NCBI RefSeq assembly: GCF_036199905.1
Contig: NZ_CP108109.1
Location: forward strand, 4,015,501 to 4,079,500
DNA length: 64,000 nucleotides
Source: Streptomyces sp. NBC_00223
GTDB taxonomy: Bacteria; Actinomycetota; Actinomycetes; Streptomycetales; Streptomycetaceae
Direction of reading: 5' to 3'
The position numbers were made by a program, and so were the translations under genes. The notes under the pieces were generated by a model. That model was not told the origin of the DNA. It saw nothing but the letters and a program-made list of their open reading frames with translations, and made no database searches. Positions 8,435-16,794 of this stretch are shown in pieces. Within the stretch, counting starts at the first letter, position 1, and every line of letters begins with the position of its first letter.

Positions 8435-9708
8435 GTCCTCGTGCCTTCCGTGTTCTTCCCCGGCTTCGTGCTCTTCGCGGGCTTCTGCCGCTTCCTCCGA
8501 GGGGCGCTCTGCCCCGGCTCCAGGAGAACGGTCTCGCCCACCCGGTAGCGGTCGAGCGCCGGACGGCCCCGGACCGCGCCCGCACCGTCCTCGCACACCA
8601 GGCCCAGAGCGGTGAGCCGGGCCACCGCCTGCTCGACCAGTTCGACCTCGGCGCCCGGAATGCCCGCGCTGCGCCGCCAGAACCCGGCGTGCTCCAGAGC
8701 CCAGCCGGTCACCAGGAGGTGCAACTCGTCCCGTGCCACGGTGCCGCCCCGGCCCGCGAGGTGCTCGGCGATCAGCAGGGCGACATGGCCGTCGGTGCCC
8801 TGCTCGGGCATCCGCAGGTCGGTGAGCTCGTCGTCGGGGTCCACCATGGCGACGCCCTCGGCCCGCACCTCCGCCACCAGCCCGGTCAGTTCGCTGATCC
8901 TGCGGGTGAGGGCGCCCCGCTGAGTGGTCAGGTACGTACACTCGGCGTCGGACAGCTCGTCCGAGTACAGCACCGGATCGTCCAGCAGACGCCGGGTCAG
9001 GGTGTGCCGCAGCGCCCGGTTGCGCAGCTCGTCGCTGTCAGGCAGCACCTCGGCGCCCAGTTCGGCGAGGCGCTCCTCGAAGTCCGCCGCGCGCACGGTG
9101 CTCGGGCCGCGCCGGGAGACCAGCAGCCCGGCCAGCACCCGGCGGTCCACGTCGTAGAGGGCGTCGCCGGCCGACTTGAGGAACGCGTCCTCGTCACCGG
9201 CGACCTTGGCCAGCACGCCCCAGTCCAGCAGCAGCCGGACCGCCGCCACCAGGTCGGTGCGCTGCTCCCGGTCGGTCAGGGTGAAGACGACTCCTGCCTT
9301 GACCAGCGCGGGATCGGCCGCCGCCAGGACCACCTGCTCCGCCAGCCGCCCGAGTGCGATCTGGTGCTCCGCGCGCTCCAGCACCGCAAGGCACAGGCAG
9401 ACCAGCACGTAGCGGCGCCGGGAGAAGGGCAGACCGGTGCGCTGGTCCCGAGCCGGGTGGGTGGGGTCGGTGTCCCTTCCCGGTTCGCGGCGCAGCCGGG
9501 CCACCTCCGCGTCCACCAGCAGCACCCAGCCCGTGTTGCGCTCGAACCACGTACGCAGCTCGGCGGCGTGCTGCCGGACCGTCCGGAACTCCTCGCTGCC
9601 GGCGCGCAGCAGCGGGCGGCGCAGCAGCGCCCGCGCACCCCGTCGGATCTCCTCGGCCCGCTGCGCGGCGAGCGCGGCGCCCAGCCGGTCGTCACTCACG
9701 ACCCGCAC
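8431..9708 (-). CDS. jetB: Wadjet JetB, TIGR02678 (DUF2398) family subunit
   Basis: This 425-residue soluble protein resembles TIGR02678: Arg-rich N-terminus AEEIRRGARALLRRPLL, then LRTWFERNTGWVLLVDAEVARL and a winged-helix-like C-terminal half. It is predicted to be the kleisin-associated (KITE/MukE-like) accessory subunit that joins JetA and the ATPase. Its 5' end overlaps jetA: GTG at 9708 overlaps by 17 bp, and GTG at 9699 (GTGAGTGA with the jetA stop) is an equally good start. Its 3' end overlaps jetC by 4 bp. These overlaps imply one polycistronic message and stoichiometric synthesis. Assignment rests on sequence character, length and the unmistakable four-gene context. Confidence 0.87.
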   Translation of the reverse strand: MRVVSDDRLGAALAAQRAEEIRRGARALLRRPLLRAGSEEFRTVRQHAAELRTWFERNTGWVLLVDAEVARLRREPGRDTDPTHPARDQRTGLPFSRRRYVLVCLCLAVLERAEHQIALGRLAEQVVLAAADPALVKAGVVFTLTDREQRTDLVAAVRLLLDWGVLAKVAGDEDAFLKSAGDALYDVDRRVLAGLLVSRRGPSTVRAADFEERLAELGAEVLPDSDELRNRALRHTLTRRLLDDPVLYSDELSDAECTYLTTQRGALTRRISELTGLVAEVRAEGVAMVDPDDELTDLRMPEQGTDGHVALLIAEHLAGRGGTVARDELHLLVTGWALEHAGFWRRSAGIPGAEVELVEQAVARLTALGLVCEDGAGAVRGRPALDRYRVGETVLLEPGQSAPRRKRQKPAKSTKPGKNTEGTRT

Positions 9709-11305
9709 CGACCGCCTGCGGTACCGCCGTGAGGTCCACGATCTCCACGTAGTGCTCGGGTCCCCGCAGGACGCCGTCGCAGGTGCGGATCTCGGCCGCC
9801 CCTTCGCCGGGCGCTCTCGTCAGCCTGATCTCCATCGTCCCGTCGTTGGTGGTGGCCGACACCGTGTCACTGCCGGGCCGCCACCCTGCCAGGGCGTCGC
9901 CGAGCAGCAGCAGGAACAGCCGGAAGGCGTCCCGGTCCAGCTCGCCGAGTTCGCTGAGCCGTACGGTGCCCGAGGTCGCCAGCCGCGCCCTGGCCGCCGC
10001 GGTCTGCTCGGCCTGCTTGTGCGCCAGTTCCGCGAGGTACGCCTTGGCCTGTGACCGATCCTGTACGGACCTGGCCCGGCCGCGCCGCTCGTACGAGCCG
10101 GTACGGCGCAGGTGCGGGCTGATCCGCACGCCCGGCGCGTCGTACCACGACGTGGCGGACGGCACCGGCTCCGACTCCTGTGCGGCCAGCGAGTCCTGGT
10201 CGATCGTCAGGTGCCGTGCGGAGTACAGGCCGAAGGCGGAACGCCACAACCGGTGCCGGGCCGCGTCATCCGGGGCCTCGGCGAACCAGCATGCCAGCTC
10301 CCGGAAGTCGACGGAGCGGTCCGAGCGGCCGGCCCGGCGCTCGTTCAACGCCCTCACCACGGAGAGCAGCTGCGGGATCGCCTGGCGTGCGGCCGTCCGC
10401 AGCAGCTTCGCCTGGGAATTGCGGCCCGGCACGCTCACGAACCACGCCCGCAGCCCCTCCCAGCGCCCCTGCCAGCGGACCTCGGCGGAGGCCAGGGCCT
10501 CGGCCGCGAGGTCAGGGGCCGCGTCGGACGTCTCACGCTCGGCGGCCAGCCGCAGCAGCGGCCCGACCGGGCCGTCCGGCGGCCCGCCCAGTTCCCCCAG
10601 CAGGCCGGCGATCTCGGCGCCCCGGGTGACCAGGTCCTCGATGAACCTCTCCAGGTACTCGATCAGCCGCTGCTTGTAGGCGAGGAAGACCTCCACCTCG
10701 GCCTCGTGCAGATCGACCGTCCGCTGGAGCGAGCTCATGAACGCCCGGGCGTTCTCAGCCAGCCCGGCGAAGCGGTCGACCAGCGCCAGCAGGGAGAGGT
10801 GAACCAGCGTCGGGTCCTTCTCAGCCCGTCCGGCCATCGCCAGCAGCGCCCGCAGTTGCACCGCGATGTCGGCAAGCGCCACCGCCTGCAACTCACCGCG
10901 GCGGCCCAGCGCCGAGTCGTAGGCGGCCAGCGCCTCCTCGGCCGCTTCACCTTCGCGGGTGAGCTGGTAGATGTGCCGGGCCCGGTAGAAGTCCTCCAGA
11001 GCCGTCACGCGGCTGGTGTCCGGGTCGGCCCGCAGGTTGCCCCATCTGGCGAGCCGTTCCAGCGCCGTCGCCACCGCGTCCAGCGAAGGACGACCCTCCG
11101 CCGGCAGCCCCAGGTACACGTCCTCCGGCCTCAGATGGACCGTGAACTCCTGCTTGGCCAGGACGAAGGACCCCATCACCTGGCGGTAGAGGGCGCAGTA
11201 CTCGGTGTTGAGGTGTGCGAACGGCTGGTACCGCCCGCCCTCCTCACCGGCACCGGCGGCCGGCGGATGCGCGTGCGGACGGTCGGTGCTGCTCACGCTC
11301 ACCAT
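9692..11305 (-). CDS. jetA: Wadjet JetA, TIGR02677 (DUF2397) family subunit
   Basis: First gene of the operon; 537 residues from the ATG at 11305 (GTG at 11302 and 11296 are alternatives, and a frame open further upstream lacks a good start). YQPFAHLNTEYCALYRQVMG and LERLARWGNLRADPDTSRV, followed by EDFYRARHIYQLTREGE, are typical of TIGR02677, with winged-helix-like ends and a long helical middle. By analogy with MukF/MksF it is the kleisin that bridges the JetC heads. The ribosome site is weak, which may keep expression low. The 148 bp between this start and the divergent LLM gene must hold the operon promoter; I could not assign it confidently. Confidence 0.88.
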   Translation of the reverse strand: MVSVSSTDRPHAHPPAAGAGEEGGRYQPFAHLNTEYCALYRQVMGSFVLAKQEFTVHLRPEDVYLGLPAEGRPSLDAVATALERLARWGNLRADPDTSRVTALEDFYRARHIYQLTREGEAAEEALAAYDSALGRRGELQAVALADIAVQLRALLAMAGRAEKDPTLVHLSLLALVDRFAGLAENARAFMSSLQRTVDLHEAEVEVFLAYKQRLIEYLERFIEDLVTRGAEIAGLLGELGGPPDGPVGPLLRLAAERETSDAAPDLAAEALASAEVRWQGRWEGLRAWFVSVPGRNSQAKLLRTAARQAIPQLLSVVRALNERRAGRSDRSVDFRELACWFAEAPDDAARHRLWRSAFGLYSARHLTIDQDSLAAQESEPVPSATSWYDAPGVRISPHLRRTGSYERRGRARSVQDRSQAKAYLAELAHKQAEQTAAARARLATSGTVRLSELGELDRDAFRLFLLLLGDALAGWRPGSDTVSATTNDGTMEIRLTRAPGEGAAEIRTCDGVLRGPEHYVEIVDLTAVPQAVGAGRE

Positions 11306-11453
11306 TGTGCAGGACCCGGGCTGCCCTCTGGCCCACTCCGCCGAACGGCTGACGCCACTGCCGCCGTCCACGTATCCTCGCCCCGCCCCGGAGCGGCCCC
11401 TTACGGGGTGACGACAGCGCAGACGCCGCCGGGCTCACCGTATGGTCGGGGGC

Positions 11454-12350
11454 ATGCGTCTGAGCACTGTGATTCTGCCGATCTACCGCTGGGCCGACGA
11501 GGGGCGGGAGGTGTGGCGGCGGGCTGAGGAGCTGGGGCTGCACGGCGCGTATACGTATGACCATCTGTCGTGGCGCACCTTCCGGGACCGCACCTGGTTC
11601 GGGGCCGTTCCGACACTGACCGCCGCCGCGGCCGCGACGGAGCGGATCCGGCTCGGCACCCTCGTGACGTCGCCCAACTTCCGGCATCCCGTCACGCTTG
11701 CGAAGGACCTGCTGACGCTCGACGACGTGAGCGGGGGGCGGGTCAGCCTGGGGATCGGGGCCGGCGGGACCGGCTTCGACGCCACGGCGCTCGGGCAGGA
11801 GCCGTGGACGCCGGGCGAGCGGGCCGACCGGTTCGCGGAATTCGTCACGCTGCTGGACCGGCTGCTGCGCGAGGACGTCGTCTCGTACGAGGGCGAGTTC
11901 TACTCCGCCTCCGAGGTCCGCAACATCCCGGGCTGTGTGCAGCGGCCCCGGCTGCCGTTCGCGGTGGCCGCCGCCGGACCGCGCGGGATGAAGCTCGCCG
12001 CCCGCTACGGCCAGGCGTGGGTGACCACGGGCGACCCGAAGCTGTTCGAGACGGGTACGCCCGAGCAGTCGCTCCAGGCGATCCGCGGCCAGGTCGAACG
12101 GCTCGGCACGGCGTGCGCCGAGATCGGCCGGGACGCGGAGGAGCTGGAGAAGATCATGCTCACCGGTTTCACCCCGCAGCCGAACCGTCCGCTGGAATCC
12201 CTGGACGCGTTCGTGGACTTCGCCGGACAGCACCGGGAGGCCGGCATCACGGAGATCGTCGTCCACTGGCCGATCCCGGACTCGGACTTCGCGACCGACC
12301 AGAAGGTCTTCGAACGCATCGCCACCGAGGCGGCGGCCCAACTCGGCTGA
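11454..12350 (+). CDS. LLM class flavin/F420-dependent oxidoreductase
   Basis: A 298-residue luciferase-like monooxygenase-family TIM barrel starting at ATG 11454 (an ATG 12 bp upstream is less likely, since the paralogous fragment at 2772 aligns to the second). Visible features: N-terminal strand LSTVILPIYRW, GAYTYDHLSW, IRLGTLVTSPNFRHPV, GRVSLGIGAGG and the C-terminal GITEIVVHWPIP, all usual for the family. The cofactor may be FMN or F420 and the substrate is unknown. It is divergent from jetA. The first 73 codons are duplicated at the other side of the jet operon, making this gene the right-hand boundary of the island. It is intact and of normal length. Confidence 0.85.
   Translation: MRLSTVILPIYRWADEGREVWRRAEELGLHGAYTYDHLSWRTFRDRTWFGAVPTLTAAAAATERIRLGTLVTSPNFRHPVTLAKDLLTLDDVSGGRVSLGIGAGGTGFDATALGQEPWTPGERADRFAEFVTLLDRLLREDVVSYEGEFYSASEVRNIPGCVQRPRLPFAVAAAGPRGMKLAARYGQAWVTTGDPKLFETGTPEQSLQAIRGQVERLGTACAEIGRDAEELEKIMLTGFTPQPNRPLESLDAFVDFAGQHREAGITEIVVHWPIPDSDFATDQKVFERIATEAAAQLG
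11457..11672 (+). repeat. right copy of 216-bp direct repeat flanking jetABCD
   Basis: Same-orientation partner of 2781-2996, about 97-98 percent identical by direct comparison. It consists of codons 2-73 of the intact LLM oxidoreductase gene. Together the two copies define the ends of an 8.7-kb segment that carries only the jet operon. Confidence 0.9.
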
Positions 12351-12422
12351 GGGTCGAGCAGGTGGTTCCCGCCGCGGTCGGCCAGGGGCCCCGAGTCCCC
12401 GGCACGGTCGTCGCGGAACCGG

Positions 12423-12484
12423 CCCAGCCTGCCCGACCCGCCCGACCGGCCCAGCCCGCCCGACCAGCCCAGCCCGCCCGACCG
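12423..12484. repeat. short C-rich tandem repeat
   Basis: An 18-bp unit of the form CCCAGCCCGCCCGACCRG repeats about three times in the spacer after the oxidoreductase gene, immediately before a strong hairpin. It has no coding potential that I can support. Confidence 0.7.
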
Positions 12485-12515
12485 GCGCCGACCGACCCCG
12501 GGTCGGTCGGCGCCG
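12483..12515. terminator. perfect 16-bp stem hairpin, bidirectional terminator
   Basis: Arms 12483-12498 and 12500-12515 are exact reverse complements around one base. No T-run follows, as is common in Streptomyces. It lies between the convergent oxidoreductase and secreted-protein genes. The rest of the 313-bp spacer (12351-12663) holds the C-rich repeat and a second GC-rich inverted-repeat area near 12590-12640. Confidence 0.75.
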
Positions 12516-12663
12516 TCCCCTTCCGCGGGCGGCGGAGAGAGTCCTGACGGATACCCCCTCCGTCAGAACATCAAGCCGTCAGCACGTCAGCCCGCCGGGC
12601 TGCCGGGCAGCCGGGCAGCCGCGCTGCCGGCTCGGCGAAGCGGCGCCTCCCCGAGCCGCACGG

Positions 12664-13230
12664 TCAGTTCCAGGGATTCGCCGGCTGGTCGCTGATGGCG
12701 GTCCAGAAGCGGGTGCCCGACGGGATCGCCCCGTTCGCCCAGAACGACCACCCGCCGGCCGAGGCCAGCCCCGAACCGTAACGGCCGTCGTGGAACTCCG
12801 CCTCGCGCCATCCGGCGCCGAAGTTGGCCGCGCACAGGGCGTCCGCCGCTGCCCGGCTGTTCAGCGAGGTGCCGGAGACCGCGGGGGTCAGTCCCACCCA
12901 GCCGCGCGCCCAGCCGTCGTAGAAGTCGGGGGTGATGTCGGAGGGTGCCGCGCTGCCGTTGACGTAGAGACAGAGCACCGGCAGCGAGGCGGACGCGGGC
13001 GTGTCGCCGGTGTACGCGTCGGACAGGCTGTCCCCACCGACGTGCACCTCACCATTGGCGCGCTGGTCGAGCACGCGCCAGGTGAGACCGGTGTGGGTGG
13101 CCTGCGTTACGGCCCCGGCCGGCGAGCCGGCGGTGACCGCGACGGACGCGGCCACCACCGTGAGCACCGCGGTGGTGACCGCGGTCTTGCGGTGTCGTGC
13201 GGCGGACCTGACCCAAGCGAGTACGGACAT
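12664..13230 (-). CDS. small secreted protein of unknown function
   Basis: I start this gene at ATG 13230 because GAGGAGAAGC precedes it; the frame is open further upstream without a better site. The 188-residue product has a classical Sec signal: basic SAARHRK, a hydrophobic core (VTTAVLTVVAASVAV) and a probable cleavage near SPAGAV. The mature part contains LCLYVNG, DFYDGWARGWVGLTPAV, AADALCAANFGAGWREAEFHDG and a C-terminal FWTAISDQPANPWN, with two cysteines that could pair. Similar exported domains occur in many bacteria, but I cannot name a function. It is divergent from the LuxR-type regulator, which may control it. Confidence 0.75.
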   Translation of the reverse strand: MSVLAWVRSAARHRKTAVTTAVLTVVAASVAVTAGSPAGAVTQATHTGLTWRVLDQRANGEVHVGGDSLSDAYTGDTPASASLPVLCLYVNGSAAPSDITPDFYDGWARGWVGLTPAVSGTSLNSRAAADALCAANFGAGWREAEFHDGRYGSGLASAGGWSFWANGAIPSGTRFWTAISDQPANPWN

Positions 13231-13420
13231 GCTTCTCCTCGTGCTCGTCGCCCCGTCGCGCGGGGCGAGTGATGGACAGTTGCCGATGCCGGTCGAGCGA
13301 GAACTTGACCTCACTCGCCTCTGGTTCCTCCTGACTCACTCATCGTCACAGGAGTTCGGGAACCGGCCAATCCCAGAAATCTCGGATATCCACGCCAGGG
13401 GCCGTTCATATGATCTGTGC

Positions 13421-14647
13421 ATGATCAATCATGGGAAAGCGACGCACTCCGTCGTCGACGGCATCCGGGACATGGCCGGTGCCGGGCTGCATTCCGACGC
13501 CCTGTTCGCACAGCTCGGCGATGTACTCGGCGGCGCGGTCGGGGCCGACGCGAGCTGCTGGCACACCGCCGACCCGGTCACCGGGTTCCCCACCTCGACC
13601 AGGTCGTACGGGCTGGACCTGCGCAGTCTGCCGACTGCCATCCGGATCGAGTTACGCGCGGACGAGGTACTGACCTCCGCGCGGCTGCGCGCGGACGGGA
13701 GGACCGTGGACACCCTGCACCGGGCCACGCACGGACGGCCCGAGCGCAGTCACCGCTACCGCAGGCTGCTGGCCGTTCACGGGTTCGGCGACGAACTGCG
13801 CATCAACTTCGACGCGTTCGGCGGACGCTGGGGCACCGCGGTCCTGCTGCGCGGGCAGGACCGCCCGCCATTCACCGATAAGGAAGTCCGCCTGGTCGAG
13901 CGTTGTGCCCGCGAGATCGCCTCGGCCCTGCGGACCTCGTACCGACCCGACGGCGAGACGGACCCCTCGCAGAGGCCCGCCCTGGTGATCCTCGGTCCGA
14001 TGAACCAGCCGGTCGGCGCGGACAGGCGCGGCGAGGAACTGCTCGCCGCGCTCTGCGACGCCGTGGAGCGGCCGGTCCCGGTACGGAACCGCCCGGAAGA
14101 CCGGCCTCCGGGCGTGGGAGTGGACGCGGCTCACGTCGCACCGGACGGGACGGTCCGGGTCCTGGCGTCCCCCGCGCCCGCGGCGACCGCCCTCCAGATG
14201 CTGGCGCAACTCGCCCGTACCGCGCCGGACCAGTCGGCGTACACCCGGGTCCTGGTCCCGAGGCGTGGGTGGCTGATGCTCTACGCGTCGCTGCTGGACG
14301 GCCGGCCCGACGGGCGGGTGTCGGTCGTGGCCTCGGCGGCCCTGCCCGGCCAGCTGACGCCGCTGCGGCTGATGCTGTGGGGGCTGACGCGCCGGGAACA
14401 GGAAGTGGTCAAGGAGATGCTGCGCGGCAGCAGCACCCGGGGCATCGCGGAAACACTGTCGGTGGCGCCGGGCACGGTGCAGGACCACCTGACGGCGGCG
14501 TTCGACAAGGTAGGAGTACGCAGCCGCCGCGAGCTGTCCGCCCTGCTGACCGCGCCCGATCCGGGAGAGGGCGGGAGCACCGCGCAGACGGGGGAGGCCG
14601 CACGGCATCGCTCAGCGACCGGCAGACCCCTGAGCACCGGGGGCTGA
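13421..14647 (+). CDS. GAF-like sensor / LuxR-type transcriptional regulator
   Basis: From ATG 13421 this is a 408-residue regulator. Residues 1-165 look like a GAF-type sensor (MINHGKATHSVVDGIRDM through VRLVERCAREIASAL), followed by a linker and a C-terminal LuxR helix-turn-helix: LTRREQEVVKEMLRG, TRGIAETLSVAPGTVQDHL and FDKVGVRSRRELSALL. The last part is the usual tetrahelical DNA-binding domain. The frame stays open upstream to 13001, but codon use and domain limits favour 13421; no strong ribosome site is visible, so the message may be leaderless or a different start used. No receiver phosphorylation site is seen, so it probably senses a ligand. Likely targets are itself and the divergent secreted-protein gene. 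Confidence 0.83.
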   Translation: MINHGKATHSVVDGIRDMAGAGLHSDALFAQLGDVLGGAVGADASCWHTADPVTGFPTSTRSYGLDLRSLPTAIRIELRADEVLTSARLRADGRTVDTLHRATHGRPERSHRYRRLLAVHGFGDELRINFDAFGGRWGTAVLLRGQDRPPFTDKEVRLVERCAREIASALRTSYRPDGETDPSQRPALVILGPMNQPVGADRRGEELLAALCDAVERPVPVRNRPEDRPPGVGVDAAHVAPDGTVRVLASPAPAATALQMLAQLARTAPDQSAYTRVLVPRRGWLMLYASLLDGRPDGRVSVVASAALPGQLTPLRLMLWGLTRREQEVVKEMLRGSSTRGIAETLSVAPGTVQDHLTAAFDKVGVRSRRELSALLTAPDPGEGGSTAQTGEAARHRSATGRPLSTGG

Positions 14648-14855
14648 CAGCTCCTGCCCGGATCTTCCGCTGCCGAGAGGAGGGGGTCTGCCCGGGGGTC
14701 CGCCCGGGCGCGAAGACGCTCCGGTTGCGCCACCCGAGTGGCGTTGATGTGAATATCGCCGATTTCGAGGTGCGGATCAGCACATTTCGTGCTCGCGTCC
14801 GCATGATCGGACTTGTCAGCTCACCGCATCACGAAGAAGCGAGAGGTCACAGGTC

Positions 14856-15257
14856 ATGGCTGCCACCGCAGACGTCAGGACGTTCTGGAGCGCGCTGATC
14901 AGCGTGCTGCTCAAGTGCATCGCCGCGCTGGGGTTCGCCACCCCGGCCAAGTTCGCCGCCGTCGGCCCGCAGGCTCAGGCCGCCGCCGACGTTCCGGCTC
15001 GGATCGTGGACGGCACGGGCGTCGCGCCGGTCGCCGGTCGCCGCGCCGGGAGCCCGTACCGGATCCCCGCACCCCGCGCCTACGCACCGCTGCGCCGCGA
15101 GCGCGACCGCAAGCTGCCGCCCACGATGAAGCAGCGCATCCGCGCCGAAGCCCACGGCGCCTCACCGAGCGCCCGCAGCATCCCGGCCGACGACCTCACC
15201 GACGGCATCGTGATCCCCGCGCCCGCCCGTCGCGACCGTATGGCCCTGTGCGCCTGA
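14856..15257 (+). CDS. small actinobacterial protein with N-terminal hydrophobic helix
   Basis: This 133-residue protein begins FWSALISVLLKCIAALGFATPAKF, a single hydrophobic segment that could be a membrane anchor or uncleaved signal, followed by a Pro/Arg-rich low-complexity tail (YRIPAPRAYAPLRRERDRKLPPTMKQ split by basic clusters). A GAGAGG stretch precedes the ATG. I have a weak recollection of similar Streptomyces-only proteins (DUF6344-like), but the function is unknown. The 208-bp gap upstream contains a short GC-rich hairpin at 14690-14709 that may terminate the regulator gene. Confidence 0.6.
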   Translation: MAATADVRTFWSALISVLLKCIAALGFATPAKFAAVGPQAQAAADVPARIVDGTGVAPVAGRRAGSPYRIPAPRAYAPLRRERDRKLPPTMKQRIRAEAHGASPSARSIPADDLTDGIVIPAPARRDRMALCA

Positions 15258-15840
15258 ACGCCGGGCGTTCGCGGCTGCGCACCACCAGCCGTAGCGACGT
15301 GGGAAACGTCGGAGCCGTAACAGCCCCACCCCGCACAGCGGTACGACCCCGAGGCCCCTCGCCTCGACGACGACAGACCCGTACCGCCGGAGAACCCCGC
15401 ACCAACAGCACAGATCCCGCAGACCGCACGGACCGCACAGCCCCAGCCGTACAGAGACAGCCACAGCCCCAGCCCCACCGTACGAAGCACCCCGGCAGGC
15501 CCCCTCACACTTGCGTGCCCCGCACGCCGGCAGCGTCCGCAACGCCAGGAGCCGACCCCGCGCCCACCGCGCGGACACCAGGCGCGTGACCGTACCGCGC
15601 CCGCTCCCCGACACCGCGCCGCAGCCGACGTCCCGGCCCCACCGGCAGGGCACGCGCGCCCCGGCCCCGCACGCACGAGCAACGCGCACGCACCCGTAGG
15701 CCCGCGCGGCACGACCACCGCGCCCGCACACCGCACGGCCCCGTCCGCACCGGACGAGGGTCGTCGAGCCCGTGCCCGCGCACCCCGCGGAGGGACGCAC
15801 CCCGCGGAGGAACAAGGTTGCCGTGCGGGAGGATGGGGCC
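15258..15840. other. 583-bp T-poor, C/A-rich spacer
   Basis: I see no convincing gene here. The top strand is strongly skewed: C and A dominate, T is very rare between about 15310 and 15720, and short units such as CAGCCCCAGCC and CCGCACGG recur. Open frames exist on both strands, but their products are low-complexity (Arg/Pro/Ala or Gly/Cys/Arg) and lack a start region. The bottom strand has several GGGG runs. The HAD gene promoter must lie at the right end, where GGGAGGATGGGGCC forms its ribosome site. Confidence 0.6.
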
Positions 15841-16731
15841 GTGACCTCAGCCCACGCGCCAGCCGACCCTTCCCAGCCCACCGGGCACCCGCACGCCCTG
15901 CCCGGCCCGGCCTTCATCGACCCCGCGCCACGACTGATCGCCACAGACCTCGACGGCACCCTGCTGCGTGACGACAAGACCGTCTCGCAGCGGACGATCG
16001 CCGCGCTGGCCGCCGCCGAAGCCGCCGGGGTCGACGTGTTCTTCGTCACCGGCCGACCCATCCGCTGGATGGGGGTCGTCGCCGCGCACCTCGCCGGGCA
16101 CGGCCTGGCGATCGTGGCCAACGGCGCCGCCGTGTACGACCTGCGCACCAGCACGCTGATCGAGGCGTTCCCGCTGCCCGAACGGGACGCGCTCGCCGTG
16201 GCGCACGCGCTGCGGGAAGCCGTGCCCGGCACGACCTTCGCCGTGGAGCGCGCGTTCGGATTCCGGCGCGAGCCCGGGTACCAGCCCTTCGAGCCGGACG
16301 GCCCGGGGGCTCAGGCGGCGATCGAGGACCTGCTCGCGGAGGACCGCGACCAGCCGCTGCTGAAGATGCTGGCCAAGCACCCTTCCCTCGACCCGGACGA
16401 CTTCCTGGCCACCGCGCTCGCCGTCGCGGGCCGGCACGGCGAGATCACCCGGTCGAGCGAGACCGCGCTGCTGGAGGTCAGCGGCGCGGGCGTCAGCAAG
16501 GCCACCACCCTCGCCAAGTGCTGCGCGGAACGCGGGGTGACCGCCTCGGAGGTGGTGGCCTTCGGCGACATGCCCAACGACCTGGCGATGCTGGACTGGG
16601 CGGGTACGTCGTACGCCGTCGCCAACGCCCACCCGGACGTGCTGGCCGCCACCGCCTACCGCACTGGCTCCAACGAGGAGGACGGCGTGGCCGACGTCAT
16701 CGAACGCGTCGTCGCCGCCCACCTCCGCTGA
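15841..16731 (+). CDS. Cof-type HAD-superfamily hydrolase
   Basis: A 296-residue HAD phosphatase from GTG 15841, chosen because GGGAGG lies 9 bp upstream. Motif I is LIATDLDGTLLRDD (catalytic DxD), motif II is FFVTGRP, motif III is the lysine in VSKATTLAK and motif IV is FGDMPNDLAML. The order and spacing are those of the IIB (Cof) subgroup, which dephosphorylate sugar phosphates and cofactors such as FMN or pyridoxal phosphate; the substrate cannot be told from sequence. A Pro-rich 35-residue extension precedes motif I. It is convergent with cydDC, with 63 bp between the stops. Confidence 0.88.
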   Translation: MTSAHAPADPSQPTGHPHALPGPAFIDPAPRLIATDLDGTLLRDDKTVSQRTIAALAAAEAAGVDVFFVTGRPIRWMGVVAAHLAGHGLAIVANGAAVYDLRTSTLIEAFPLPERDALAVAHALREAVPGTTFAVERAFGFRREPGYQPFEPDGPGAQAAIEDLLAEDRDQPLLKMLAKHPSLDPDDFLATALAVAGRHGEITRSSETALLEVSGAGVSKATTLAKCCAERGVTASEVVAFGDMPNDLAMLDWAGTSYAVANAHPDVLAATAYRTGSNEEDGVADVIERVVAAHLR

Positions 16732-16794
16732 GCCCACGCGCCGGGTGAGCCCACCGCCCGGGCGAGCCCGCCGCCGTGTGGGCCCACCGCGCGC

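Noticed and set aside
2997..11456. Transposon or integrative element carrying the jet operon
   Set aside because: No transposase, integrase, terminal inverted repeat, short target duplication or tRNA gene is visible; the only repeat is the long gene-fragment duplication.
15080..15783. Minus-strand coding regions in the T-poor spacer
   Set aside because: Translations are Gly/Cys/Arg/Ala low-complexity with no ribosome site and partly overlap the small gene at 14856.
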